NCBI GenBank assembly: GCA_012522855.1 | Contig: JAAYJQ010000030.1 | Span: 1 to 44,668 of the forward strand | Length of the DNA: 44,668 bases | Source of the DNA: Bacteroidales bacterium | GTDB lineage: Bacteria > Bacteroidota > Bacteroidia > Bacteroidales > UBA932 | Reading direction: 5' to 3' | Shown here: piece after piece, positions 24,725 to 33,696 of the stretch | Layout: the number at the start of each line of letters is the position of its first letter | Position numbering within the stretch: the first letter of the stretch is position 1 | Notes under the pieces: model-generated | The model's database searches: none | Seen by the model: only the letters and a program-made list of their open reading frames with translations | Told to the model about the DNA's origin: nothing | Position numbers and translations under genes: made by a program

Positions 24725-25735
24725 ATGAAAATGACACGAGAGAGCCGAAAGTTTTTCCCGGACACCTTGATCCACACCTACCAGAACACTTGCAAAGGCA
24801 TCCTGCTTTTCTATAGCCGAGAAGACCGGCTCGTATATTTCACGATTTTCGCCACCATTGCACGTAAATACCCTGACATCACCGTAGTCGGCCTCTGCTT
24901 GATGTTCGACCATATTCACAAAGCCTTGAAAGCTCTGCGCAAGGAAAGCCTGTCAGGACTGGAGCAGCAGACGGCAAGATCGTTCAGCAAAGCCGTCAAC
25001 CAAGACGCCGGAAGAAGCGGAAGACTGTTCCGGTCACCCTTCGGAAGCGCGTTGAAGGTCGGCTTGAAGAAAGCAAAGACCGGTCTGAACTACTTGTACA
25101 ACAATCCTGTGGAAAAGAAACTGACACGGGATGTAGAGAAATCCCGTTGGAACTTTCTCCCCTACGCAATCAGCGATCATCCTTTTTCAGAGCGGCTCAA
25201 CCTCCACACGGCATCCTATTACATGAAGGCTGCTGTCGCCGAAGTCAAGACCTGTTTCCGGAAAAATTTGTGGCTGAATTACGCAAGGCTTCGGCGGATG
25301 TTCGCAAAGCTGAACGAAGCGGAACAGGAGCAGCTGACCGATTTTATCATCTCGCTCTTCAATCCCATCGACTACAATGCGCTGGTCGCTTACTATGGCC
25401 CGATCGGAAAAGGACGGAAGCATGTTTGGCACAGATGCGGAAACGGATGGCGACGGGAACTCGTCTGCAGCCCGGAATTTACGTGCAGTTACCGGACGAT
25501 GGTACAAGCCATGAACGCCAACACCGGCAGTGAATATGACATCGTGATGGACTGGTCTCCGCAACCTGACACTGCATACGTCGAGATGATTGAATATGTC
25601 CGGACGACAATCGGGCATGACAACGTGAAAGCCGTCCTAGGATGGTCTCCGGAGGAAAAGTCGAAACTGTTCCGGCAATTGTCCCGAGCGACCTCTGCCG
25701 CACCGAATCAAATTCAGAAATTTTTACAGCTATGA
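24725..25735 (+). mobile_element. RAYT-type HUH transposase gene 1 (Y1_Tnp family)
   Basis: 336 residues from ATG 24725 (a TTG 36 bases upstream is also in frame; TACCTTTG at 24684-24691 is a -7 candidate that overlaps it, favouring the ATG). The IS200/REP-associated core shows FDHIHKAL with the metal-binding His63 and His65, and YLYNNPVEKKL with the likely catalytic Tyr123. About 190 further residues form a second domain shared with the copy at 29079, including NTGSEYDI and a closing helix-turn-helix-like AAPNQIQKFLQL. Enzymes of this type cut single-stranded DNA at palindromic REP sequences. No subterminal palindromes like those of copy 2 flank it. A 14-base hairpin with different sequence lies at 25766-25797. 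Confidence 0.85.
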
Positions 25736-25765
25736 GGATCTGATTCAGGATCAGCCTCTTGCCGT

Positions 25766-25797
25766 TTTCCATGTGTCGATTTTTCGGCACATGGAAA
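25766..25797. terminator. Long hairpin between RAYT1 and the pseudouridine synthase gene
   Basis: TTTCCATGTGTCGA pairs with TCGGCACATGGAAA (one G-U pair) around a TTTT loop. It lies between convergent genes. There is no T-run, so it may be a terminator or a DNA substrate of the adjacent transposase. Confidence 0.55.
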
Positions 25798-25843
25798 CAC
25801 GTAAATCGCTGAGCGGAAATGAGTTGTAGATCGCCGGCAAAAC

Positions 25844-26833
25844 TCAGAAGCCTTTCGGAAGCCGGCTCTCGAAGGCGCGGAGGACACCCGTGAAGGGATC
25901 CTTGAAAACCAGCGTCTTCGCATGGAGGGCCAGCCGTCCCAGGGGATTGGTCTTCGCCCCGTACTTGAAATCACCGGCGATCGGACAGCCGAGATCCTTG
26001 CAGTGCACCCGGATCTGATTTTTGCGTCCCGTCTCCAGTTCGAATTCGATCCGGGAATAGGGAGCTGCCTTCATTCCGCCCGGCAGGACCGACCATGGCC
26101 CGAGCACCTTGAAATGCGTAACGGCATGCTTGGCTTCGCCGGAACCGTCATCGGACGGGAAGGATTCCATAACCAGCGACTTCGCGTTTTCCTTCAGCCA
26201 GGAAGCGACCGTCCCTTCCGCAGAAGCGGGGGCGCCTTCCACGATCCCGACATATTTCCGTTCGATCACCAGTTCGTTCCATTTCGACTGCAACAGATTC
26301 TTGGTTTCCTCGTTCTTCGCGAACAGGAGCAGGCCGGACGTGTCCCGATCGATCCGATGCACGATGAAGACGCGGTTGGGCAGTTTCCCCTTCAATTTGA
26401 GATTGATTCGTTCCGAATGGGCTTTCCCCTTCATGTACGCCGTCAGAATCGAATACACCGTTTTTTCCCGCTTGGCCGATCCGCTCGAACGGACGCCCCG
26501 GGTCGCGATCGTCGGCAGCCCGGATGCCTTGTTCACCACAAGGAAACGATCATCCTCGTAGATGATCTCCACCCCGAGACCCCGGGAAGTATCTCGGGCA
26601 CCCTGCTGTTCAGCGCGAGCGATTGACACGCCCTTCGCCAGGATGAACAGCCGATCTCCTTCCCGGAGGGGAAGGTCGAAAGCGGTCTGCGCTTTATCAT
26701 TCACCAGCACCTGACCGTTCTTGAGATAGGACTTGACGCTTTTTCGGCTCTGCCCGGGAAACAATTGGAAGAGATATTCCAACAAGGGCGCGTCATGTTT
26801 GACCGTGAATTTCCGGCCTTTCAATTCAGCCAT
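25844..26833 (-). CDS. RluA-family pseudouridine synthase with S4 domain
   Basis: 329 residues. An N-terminal S4 RNA-binding domain (SRKSVKSYLKNGQVLVNDK, LREGDRLFIL) precedes the RluA/RluD catalytic domain. The active Asp is in HRIDRDTSGLLLFAK; LVVNKASGLPT, ERKYVGIVEG, ELETGRKNQIRVH and LALHAKTLVF are the remaining family motifs. It converts uridines in rRNA or tRNA to pseudouridine; the target cannot be assigned, though the RluC/RluD branch is plausible. The unknown gene at 27339 ends 32 bases upstream and is probably co-transcribed with it. Confidence 0.93.
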   Translation of the reverse strand: MAELKGRKFTVKHDAPLLEYLFQLFPGQSRKSVKSYLKNGQVLVNDKAQTAFDLPLREGDRLFILAKGVSIARAEQQGARDTSRGLGVEIIYEDDRFLVVNKASGLPTIATRGVRSSGSAKREKTVYSILTAYMKGKAHSERINLKLKGKLPNRVFIVHRIDRDTSGLLLFAKNEETKNLLQSKWNELVIERKYVGIVEGAPASAEGTVASWLKENAKSLVMESFPSDDGSGEAKHAVTHFKVLGPWSVLPGGMKAAPYSRIEFELETGRKNQIRVHCKDLGCPIAGDFKYGAKTNPLGRLALHAKTLVFKDPFTGVLRAFESRLPKGF

Positions 26834-26865
26834 ATGGATTACGAAGTTTACGGCGGCGGGAAGAA

Positions 26866-27339
26866 TCAGAAGTTACGGACGAACTCCAGATCCTTCTTGA
26901 GCATCGTCTTGGGCTCCATCAGAGAAACCTTCTGGAACAAAATAAATTGATTCACCTTGGAAAGATAAACCTTGTCTTCATGCTTGCCTTTGCGCCACCA
27001 TTTGTAGAAACCGATCGGATCGTTCTCGAAAGGTATCTTGGCAAGGATGTCGGAGGCGAAGCCCGGGAAATCGATGGTCACATTCAGCCCCATGAACTTC
27101 TTGTAATAGACCTGATCCGCCCTCCGGAGCTTGCTCATCAAGGGATTGTAAACCTCGATCGCATCCACCTTGAGAGTTTTCTCCCGCACAATCATCTTAT
27201 GGATGCGAACCGGATCGTAATTGAGCCATGCGCCCAGTCTCAGGGTTTTCGGCCCGTCGGCCGTCTCAAGAGTGAGCTCGTCCCTCGAATAGTAGATCTT
27301 TTCAGGATCGAGGGGGTATATGGCTTCAGTTTCCTGCAT
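26866..27339 (-). CDS. Uncharacterised conserved-looking small protein
   Basis: 157 residues from ATG 27339 (MQETEAIYPL). A longer frame from 27432 exists, but the promoter at 27363-27393 lies inside it, so the shorter start is chosen. No signal or membrane segment. The protein is basic and aromatic-rich in its second half (YYKKFMGLN, FYKWWRKGK, VNQFILFQKV). No domain is recognised. Its place directly before a pseudouridine synthase hints at an RNA-related job, but that is only context. Confidence 0.7.
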   Translation of the reverse strand: MQETEAIYPLDPEKIYYSRDELTLETADGPKTLRLGAWLNYDPVRIHKMIVREKTLKVDAIEVYNPLMSKLRRADQVYYKKFMGLNVTIDFPGFASDILAKIPFENDPIGFYKWWRKGKHEDKVYLSKVNQFILFQKVSLMEPKTMLKKDLEFVRNF

Positions 27340-27362
27340 GCAAGGGATTGGTTTACAAGATA

Positions 27363-27393
27363 CAAATATACGCTTTTTTCCAGAAACACGCAA
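27363..27393 (-). promoter_or_regulatory. Promoter of the small gene and pseudouridine synthase
   Basis: On the minus strand TTG (27391-27393), 20 bases, TATATTTG (27363-27370), 24 bases before ATG 27339. This decides the start of the downstream gene. Confidence 0.65.
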
Positions 27394-27521
27394 GCAGAAG
27401 CCCTTATCCTCACGATTGAAAAAGTATTTCATGAATCAAGAACGCTTTATATGAACCGAAAAAAATGCTACCTTTGACAAACCAACCTCACGAATCCGAA
27501 TATGCTTAAAATTTTCCTGAA

Positions 27522-28901
27522 ATGAATAAGTACCTGACCCTCCTGCTGGCCGTCGGTCTCGCATTGACCGGCTGCAAAACGACCGGATCCGGCAACGCCG
27601 ATCCGGCTTCCCTGCTCCCTCGCGCCACCGTCGACTGGAATGTCCCCGATTTGATCGCCGTCGCCTACTGCGGGTATTTCGAGAGCGAATCCGTTTTTCG
27701 GGAAAGCCCGATCTCCGGCTACTACAGCCAGCTCTACGGCGTTCCGGACGCACCGATTGTCACGACGGAGGGAGACGAGTGGTATTTCGTCCTGCCGCGC
27801 GACCCGAAGGCCGAAATTTCGGTCAGCGAGTATACGTTCGACATGTTCTCCGCCCAGGCAGACCCTTCCTCCGGAAAACCTATCTGGAAGGGGAAGGGCG
27901 CCTTCTTCCTGAAGTGCAATCTCAGCGAAGTGATGGGCAATACCAACATCCACGTGACCGGAGACGGCCTTACCTTGGATTATATTCCTTCCATCAGCCT
28001 CCGAGACGGTTCCCTTAACTATCCCGGCGTCATCCAAGAAGGAGAAGGCGGCGTGAAAGACATCACGGAACTCGTCTACGACTGGGGCCTGGAACAGGAA
28101 GCCGAGATCGAGCGGTCTTCCGTGAGAATCACTGAGGACGGGAGCGTGGTGTTCACGCTCAAAGAAGCCCTTGGACCCTGGGAAAGCGGGGATTACCCCA
28201 TTGAAGGGCTGGAAGGACGCTGCAAAGGCCTTTTCGTCGGAGACATCGGACAGGATTTCAACCCAACGGTCTGCATGCTGATGGAGGACGGCGGCGTGGA
28301 AATGCTGAACTACTACGCGTCCCTCGGTACCGACATCGGCCCCGGCCGGTTCTTCTCAAGCGGACGGCTCCCTGACCTGCAGGACATTGTCCTGTTCAAG
28401 TCGGGTGCCGTGGTGGACACCGTGGACGGAGAAAAAATACCGGCATACAGAACCATCTTCGGCATCGACAAGAACGGCGCCAGCCACGAGATACACGAAT
28501 GCACCCGGCCGACCGGACCGATCCACCATATGGTGGAAGTCGACGGCATCAACCTCGATTTCCGGATTGAAGCATACCCCGACTGGACGATCAAGTTTGT
28601 CTGCGGCATCGTCGAAAGCGAACTGCTGGAAGGATATTTCGGCCGCCTCAAGCCTTTGAAAGTCGACTACGAAACCGGTATTTATGAATATGCCTACGAC
28701 TTCCTCGAACACACCGTCTACGAGGATCTCGAGTCCGATCCCACCGTGGAAAAAGTATCCGTCAAGGGTTCTTTCCGGCTGCAGGAGCGGGAGGACTTCA
28801 ACGGCTTTGACTTCACCCCCCTCACAGGCGACATCACCTTCGGGCTCGAACCCGGCACCACCGAATTCTTCCCCTACTGGATCGACGACTATCCGGAATG
28901 A
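27522..28901 (+). CDS. Uncharacterised lipoprotein
   Basis: 459 residues. The signal peptide ends in lipobox ALTGC (Cys18), so it is a lipid-anchored envelope protein. The mature part is acidic with alternating beta-strand-like segments (VVFTLKEALG, LFVGDIGQDF, FTPLTGDITFGL) and no recognisable domain; it may be built of beta-sandwiches. TACCTTTG at 27469-27476 is the likely -7 element. The divergent gene at 27339 has its own promoter. Downstream, the first 29-base palindrome (28950-28978) may act as its transcription end, although no T-run follows. Confidence 0.82.
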   Translation: MNKYLTLLLAVGLALTGCKTTGSGNADPASLLPRATVDWNVPDLIAVAYCGYFESESVFRESPISGYYSQLYGVPDAPIVTTEGDEWYFVLPRDPKAEISVSEYTFDMFSAQADPSSGKPIWKGKGAFFLKCNLSEVMGNTNIHVTGDGLTLDYIPSISLRDGSLNYPGVIQEGEGGVKDITELVYDWGLEQEAEIERSSVRITEDGSVVFTLKEALGPWESGDYPIEGLEGRCKGLFVGDIGQDFNPTVCMLMEDGGVEMLNYYASLGTDIGPGRFFSSGRLPDLQDIVLFKSGAVVDTVDGEKIPAYRTIFGIDKNGASHEIHECTRPTGPIHHMVEVDGINLDFRIEAYPDWTIKFVCGIVESELLEGYFGRLKPLKVDYETGIYEYAYDFLEHTVYEDLESDPTVEKVSVKGSFRLQEREDFNGFDFTPLTGDITFGLEPGTTEFFPYWIDDYPE

Positions 28902-28949
28902 GCGAAGCGTGGCAGTCAAGCCCCTCATTCATAGAATGATACTTGAAAC

Positions 28950-28978
28950 AACCCGGGCGAAATCGCCCGGGTTGTTTC
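28950..28978. repeat. REP-like palindrome, left copy
   Basis: Part of a perfect 16-base stem, GAAACAACCCGGGCGA (28945-28960) and its complement (28963-28978), around AA. The 29 bases given are identical, in the same orientation, to 30029-30057 on the other side of RAYT2. There is no T-run, so a role as transposase recognition site is at least as likely as termination. Confidence 0.85.
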
Positions 28979-29078
28979 GTATGAAGCACTCACTATAAAC
29001 ATGTTAATCACCACGGAATTCATAAACTTGCATTCCGGGAAGAAATACACTAAATTGGCCGAACCTAAAAACTGGATT

Positions 29079-30014
29079 ATGAAAAAACGAAAGCGCTTTG
29101 CAGGTACGGTGGTCCTGCATATTTACCAGCGCACGACTTCGAGGGGACTGATCTTCTACTCAGTCAAGGACTTCCTTGTTTTCTTTACTGTTTTCTCGCG
29201 CTACGCTGAGCAACACCATATCCGGATTCTCGGCCTGTGCCTGATGTTCGACCACATACACATCCTGATCGAAAGCGATTCCCAGAAGACCGTCTCCGCT
29301 TTCATCCATGACTACACCACGGTCTTCGCCCGGATGTTCAACCGCCGCTACGGGCTGAAAGGTCCGCTGTTTGATCGTTTCGGGATGGCCGACAAACGGA
29401 GCGACAAAGCCAAACGGACTGCACTCGCTTATGTTTACAACAATCCAGTCGAGGCACGGCTCTGCAAAAGCGCTGAACAGTGGCAATGGAATTTCCTTGC
29501 TTACGCCCGATCCCGAAACCCGTTCTCTGAGCCGGTTGTCCTGAGGAGTGCCTCCGCCGGTTTGCGACGGGCAATCCGTGTTGTCAATGACGAGAGAAAC
29601 CATCGGAGGCACCTAACCTATGGGTGGCTGGACCGGCTGTTCGATGGACTCACACTTGCAGAAAGCAAGCAGCTGGCTGATTACATCGTGACGGCATATT
29701 CAGTCATTGATCATAAGCGAGCCATCCGCTTCTACGGCTCCTACGAGCGGATGCTTCTGGCGTTTCGTTCCAATACCGGCAGTGAATATGAAATCAGGGA
29801 AGATTTCGACCATCATTCAGGTCGTGCGTACATCAAGATGGCAAACTTTGTCGCGCGGGAAAAGCCGTTCAGGAATATGGGCGACCTATTCAAGTTGCCG
29901 GCAGAGGAAAAGGCAGTCTACGCAAACAAGCTGCTCGCCTGTTGCGGCGCCGCCCCGTACCAAGTCCGGAAATTTCTGCACATCCCCGTGGGGCACAAGT
30001 CGATGAAGGATTGA
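29079..30014 (+). mobile_element. RAYT-type HUH transposase gene 2 (Y1_Tnp family)
   Basis: 311 residues from ATG 29079, aligned with the start of copy 1; a longer frame from 29001 is less likely. The core has LCLMFDHIHIL (His59, His61) and AYVYNNPVEARL (likely catalytic Tyr118). The C-terminal domain parallels copy 1: NTGSEYEI, LFKLPAEEKAVYANKL and AAPYQVRKFLHI. The two proteins are clearly homologous but diverged, so they are not a recent duplication. The gene is framed by identical 29-base palindromic repeats, 100 bases before the ATG and 14 bases after the stop, the layout of a REP/RAYT unit, in which a domesticated transposase maintains its own palindromes. The reading frame is intact. 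Confidence 0.88.
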
Positions 30015-30028
30015 GAGAAACACAATTG

Positions 30029-30057
30029 AACCCGGGCGAAATCGCCCGGGTTGTTTC
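30029..30057. repeat. REP-like palindrome, right copy
   Basis: Identical over 29 bases to 28950-28978. Its stem is shorter (11 bases, AACCCGGGCGA around AA) because the left flank differs. It lies between the RAYT2 stop and the convergent htpG stop. Confidence 0.85.
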
Positions 30058-30098
30058 AAGCAACATATTCATTATAAGAATATTACAAAACACGGGAT

Positions 30099-32081
30099 CT
30101 ATTCCCGCAGATACGCGTCGGAGAGGACTTGCTCGCTGCGGGCGATGAAATCTGAAAGGGCTTTGCCCTTCAACAGGCCGTTGGACAGCAGGGCCAGATC
30201 GGTGATCTGCTTGAGCGCGTCCTCCTGCTCGGCGAAAGCCTCGATCTCCGCCTTGTGCGCCGCCATCGCCTCCTCATGCGCCTTCTTCTCCTCGTCGGAA
30301 GGCTTCTCCGGCAGCGCGGCCGGATAAGCTGTCTGCACGGCTTCGTCTTGACGGGCGATCAGCCTGGAAACCAGCGGATGCTCCAGATTGACGGTGATGT
30401 TGTAGGCAGCCGGCATCTCTCCATAGAAGTTCAGCCCGCCGCCCAAGGCGCTCATCTCCCGATACCGGCGCATGAACTCGCTCTGGGTGATCAGGATCGG
30501 CGCCTGGGAAGCCCCCAGATTGTCCACCTCCACATCATATTCATACTCCTTCGGAAGCACTGCCTTGAACAGGATCCGGATGTCCTCCCGGTCGGATTCA
30601 GGCAGTTCCGGCTTCTTGCGCTCCTCCTTCGGGATGAGATTGTCGACGGCATCGGAATCCACACGGGCGAAGCGACTATCCTTAAGCTTCTGCTCAAGCA
30701 GGTTGACATAGTGCGCGTCCAGTTCACAATCCATCAGCAGCACGTCGTATCCCTTGTTCTTCGCCTCCTCGATGAAGGTATATTGTTCGTCCACGTTTGT
30801 CGTATAGAGATAGACCACCCTCTTATCCTTGTCGGTCTGCGCCGGCTCAATCGCCTTGCGGTAGTCTTCCAGCGCGAAGAACTTCCCGTCGGTGTTCTTG
30901 AAAAGGGCGAACTTCAGCGCCCGCTCGCAGAACTTTTCGTCCGAAAGCATGCCGTATTCAATGAACAGCTTCAGATTGTCCCACTTCTCTTCCCAGGCAG
31001 TCCGGTCGTTCTTGAAGATTTCCTCCAGACGGTCAGCCACCTTCCGCGTAATGTAGGTCGAGATCTTCTTTACATTCTCGTCGTTCTGCAGGTAACTGCG
31101 GGACACATTCAGCGGGATGTCCGGAGAATCAATGACTCCGTGCAGCAGGGTCAGGAAGTCCGGCACGATGTTGTCCACGTGGTCGGTCACGAACATCTGG
31201 TTGCAGTACAGCTGGATGTTGTTTCTCTCGATGGCCATCCGGTCCTTGATCTTGGGGAAGTACAAGATGCCGGTAAGATTGAATGGATAATCCACGTTCA
31301 AATGGATGTAGAACAGCGGTTGTTCCTTCATCGGATAGAGGTCGCGGTAGAACTTCATGTAGTCCTCTTCCTTCAGGTCCGTCGGCTTGCGGGTCCAGAG
31401 GGGTTCGATGGAATTGACGATGTGATCCTTGTCGGTGTCGACGTACTTCCCGTCCTTCCACTCCCGCTCCTTGCCGAACACGATCGGAACCGGCATAAAC
31501 TTGCAATATTTGTCGAGCAACTGGCCGATCTTGCCGGAGGTGCCGTAGTCTTTCGCCCCGTCTTCGTCCAGATAGAGCGTCACGACGGTCCCGCGATCCG
31601 TCTTTTCACAAGGCTCCATCTCATATTCGGGATCCCCCTCGCAGGTCCAGCGGACAGCCTCCGCGCCTTCGCGCCAAGACAGAGACTCGATCGTCACTTT
31701 CTTCGCGACCATAAAGGCGGAATAGAAGCCCAGGCCGAAATGGCCGATGATGTTCTGGTCCTTGTATTTCTCCAGGAATTCGCCCGCCGAAGAAAAGGCA
31801 ATCTGGTTGATGTACTTGTCAACCTCTTCGTCGGTCATGCCGATGCCGTTGTCGATGATCTTGAGAGTCTTCTCTTTCTCGTCCAGTTCGATGCGGATCT
31901 GCAGTTCGCCCAGTTCGCCCTTGAAATCGCCCGCCGAGGCCAGCGCCTTGAGTTTCTGGGTCGCGTCAACCGCGTTCGCCACAAGTTCCCGCAGGAATAT
32001 CTCGTGGTCTGAATATAAAAACTGTTTGATGACCGGGAATATGTTCTCGGTGGTTACTCCAATTTGTCCTTTGTTTGCCAT
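30099..32081 (-). CDS. htpG: Molecular chaperone HtpG (Hsp90)
   Basis: 660 residues from ATG 32081 (MANKGQIGVTTEN), the usual HtpG start in Bacteroidota; the frame runs on upstream without family similarity. HtpG is the cytosolic, ATP-driven dimeric Hsp90. The N-terminal GHKL ATPase shows ELVANAVDAT (Mg-binding Asn), IIDNGIGMTDEEV, and GHFGLGFYSAFMVA, the ATP lid. The middle-domain Arg region is LNVSRSYLQNDENVKK. The C-terminal dimerisation domain follows from about residue 520, where members of this phylum are longer than E. coli HtpG. It converges on RAYT2. No classical heat-shock promoter was recognised. Confidence 0.96.
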   Translation of the reverse strand: MANKGQIGVTTENIFPVIKQFLYSDHEIFLRELVANAVDATQKLKALASAGDFKGELGELQIRIELDEKEKTLKIIDNGIGMTDEEVDKYINQIAFSSAGEFLEKYKDQNIIGHFGLGFYSAFMVAKKVTIESLSWREGAEAVRWTCEGDPEYEMEPCEKTDRGTVVTLYLDEDGAKDYGTSGKIGQLLDKYCKFMPVPIVFGKEREWKDGKYVDTDKDHIVNSIEPLWTRKPTDLKEEDYMKFYRDLYPMKEQPLFYIHLNVDYPFNLTGILYFPKIKDRMAIERNNIQLYCNQMFVTDHVDNIVPDFLTLLHGVIDSPDIPLNVSRSYLQNDENVKKISTYITRKVADRLEEIFKNDRTAWEEKWDNLKLFIEYGMLSDEKFCERALKFALFKNTDGKFFALEDYRKAIEPAQTDKDKRVVYLYTTNVDEQYTFIEEAKNKGYDVLLMDCELDAHYVNLLEQKLKDSRFARVDSDAVDNLIPKEERKKPELPESDREDIRILFKAVLPKEYEYDVEVDNLGASQAPILITQSEFMRRYREMSALGGGLNFYGEMPAAYNITVNLEHPLVSRLIARQDEAVQTAYPAALPEKPSDEEKKAHEEAMAAHKAEIEAFAEQEDALKQITDLALLSNGLLKGKALSDFIARSEQVLSDAYLRE

Positions 32082-32237
32082 ATTTCTGATTATTTGATGC
32101 TTTGTCGTCTTGTTCCTTTGCGGAACCGTCTCCAAAGTGTCAAATAATATTCCAATCCCGGAAATCTGACAAAATGTCATAAGCCGGGGACCGGGGACAA
32201 CAAAGAAAAAGGAGAAGGCGGTCTGCCTTGCGAAGCG

Positions 32238-32903
32238 CTACAGGCCGTTGATGAACTTGTAGTCGGAGATGCCGCCGTCGTACTCGATGCAGCACTTGTC
32301 CACCTTGGAACCGTTGCGGAAGACTTCCATAAAGAGCCGTCCCTTGCAATACTGCCATCGGTCGTAAGTTCCCGCACCGAAGAACAGGGGGGTCTGGGTG
32401 TCGAACTTGCAGGAATATCCTTTCCGCTCCCGTCGCTTTCCCGTCAGCGAGACCGACCAATCGTGCTGTTCTCCCCCGCCCCCGGACAGCATCCGGATCG
32501 TCATCGTGTACTCCGTCGGATCGTCTCCGCTCCGGAAACCGTAGTCCGCATTCCGGACCAGTTGCCAGGTGCTGTCCGCACCCTCTTTCCGGATCTGGAC
32601 GCCCTTCACGGCATCGACGGCGTTCACCGTCCACCGAGCATCAGAGTTCCAGATCGACACGCCGCCGGTCTGATAGTTCGCGCTGGTACCGATCTTACCG
32701 GATATGGAAGTGGAGAGTTCATCGTAGTCCAACGCCTTTTCCATCGCGAGCAAATTGTCGACAATCAGCAGTTCCACGATGTTTTTAATATAGTTTTCCC
32801 CGATCTCCTGGCGGTAATCCGGGGTCCCGGTAAAATCGTCGTAGTTATACATGCTGCACGCGCCCGCCAGCAGAACCAAGATCAATAATCCAATCTTTTT
32901 CAT
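32238..32903 (-). CDS. Uncharacterised lipoprotein
   Basis: 221 residues. The signal peptide ends in LLAGAC (Cys16), so it is lipid-anchored. The mature protein is beta-rich (VSIWNSDARWTVNAV, YTMTIRMLSGGG, HDWSVSLTGKRRE) with a late Cys pair (KCC); no domain is recognised. It starts 12 bases after the beta-barrel gene and is very likely co-transcribed with it, which suggests an outer-membrane lipoprotein and barrel pair. Confidence 0.78.
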   Translation of the reverse strand: MKKIGLLILVLLAGACSMYNYDDFTGTPDYRQEIGENYIKNIVELLIVDNLLAMEKALDYDELSTSISGKIGTSANYQTGGVSIWNSDARWTVNAVDAVKGVQIRKEGADSTWQLVRNADYGFRSGDDPTEYTMTIRMLSGGGGEQHDWSVSLTGKRRERKGYSCKFDTQTPLFFGAGTYDRWQYCKGRLFMEVFRNGSKVDKCCIEYDGGISDYKFINGL

Positions 32904-32915
32904 CGCTTTCCTTAG

Positions 32916-33569
32916 TTAAAATCTGTAACCGATGCTGCCGCGGAAGCCGTAGGTAACTGTTCCGACGACCAATTCCGCGCCCCCGAAGAACCGTCGCCCG
33001 AAGGTCGCGCCGATGGGAACCAGTTCTCCTGCAAACAGGACTTTGGAGATTTTCTCCGCATCTTCCTGCCCGGTCCAATAGCCGGCGCCGAGATCGACAT
33101 GGCCGAAGAGATGCCAATTCCGGGACACCAGATAGTCGTAACGGAACTGCGGCATCAGATAGAAGGCGGTGATCTCTTTCTTCGCGGCATCGGTTCCGGA
33201 GACGACATTATAGCCCTTGCCCCAAGCACGGGTCGCGCTCAGGTTCACCCCGATGGAGATACGCTCGGCCAAAGCATAGCGATAGTTCAGGGAAAGAACC
33301 GGCAAGAAACTAACATCCGTGTACCGGGTGCGGTACACGTCATACAAGTCGCCCATGCCGCCGACATTCTGGTTGTCCAGCAGCGGGAATTCGCCGAAGG
33401 AGGAAACGAAAGGCAAGGTTCCGACGCCGAAGGAAATCTCCTGGCGGAAGGGCAGCTCAGCGCCGAATCGCGTCTGAGCGGCAAGAAAGCCGGATCCGGG
33501 CAGCAATATGCCCAGCGCCAGTACAAGGCGGATCCGGAAACGAGAAAATGCGAACGTATTCATAAACAT
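32916..33569 (-). CDS. Small outer-membrane beta-barrel protein
   Basis: 217 residues. An export signal ends in LAAQ, then amphipathic strands alternate (ISIGVNLSATRAWG, FYLMPQFRYDYLV, WHLFGHVDLGAGYW, ELVPIGATFGRRFFG), and the chain ends in YRF, a Phe-terminated signal for barrel assembly by BamA. It fits an 8-strand barrel. Function is unknown. The start ATG is unusually close (6 bases) to the T-tract of the terminator at 33576-33610, so either transcription reads through or a promoter is hidden in the hairpin region. The lipoprotein gene follows directly. Confidence 0.78.
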   Translation of the reverse strand: MFMNTFAFSRFRIRLVLALGILLPGSGFLAAQTRFGAELPFRQEISFGVGTLPFVSSFGEFPLLDNQNVGGMGDLYDVYRTRYTDVSFLPVLSLNYRYALAERISIGVNLSATRAWGKGYNVVSGTDAAKKEITAFYLMPQFRYDYLVSRNWHLFGHVDLGAGYWTGQEDAEKISKVLFAGELVPIGATFGRRFFGGAELVVGTVTYGFRGSIGYRF

Positions 33570-33575
33570 AAAAAA

Positions 33576-33610
33576 GCGGAAACAGCCAACATGATCGCTG
33601 CTGTTTCCGC
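33576..33610 (-). terminator. Terminator of the acyl-CoA ligase gene
   Basis: GCGGAAACAGC pairs perfectly with GCTGTTTCCGC (11 bases) around a 13-base loop; on the minus strand a T-tract follows (33570-33575). It lies 86 bases past the ligase stop and abuts the start of the beta-barrel gene. Confidence 0.8.
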
Positions 33611-33696
33611 CTGGATTACACTTAATTGTATAGTCATTGAAAAAGCTTTACATCCTACCAAATACAGGAAACGCAAAACCTTGCATGACGAAAAGA

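Noticed and set aside
24602..25836. Direct repeats TAAATCGCT and AGATCGCCG on both sides of RAYT1 as element ends
   Set aside because: The two 9-base matches are spaced 48 bases apart on the left and 26 on the right, and they lack palindromic context; chance is likely.
30255..32012. A 585-codon plus-strand frame
   Set aside because: It is antisense to htpG and has no recognisable domain or signal.
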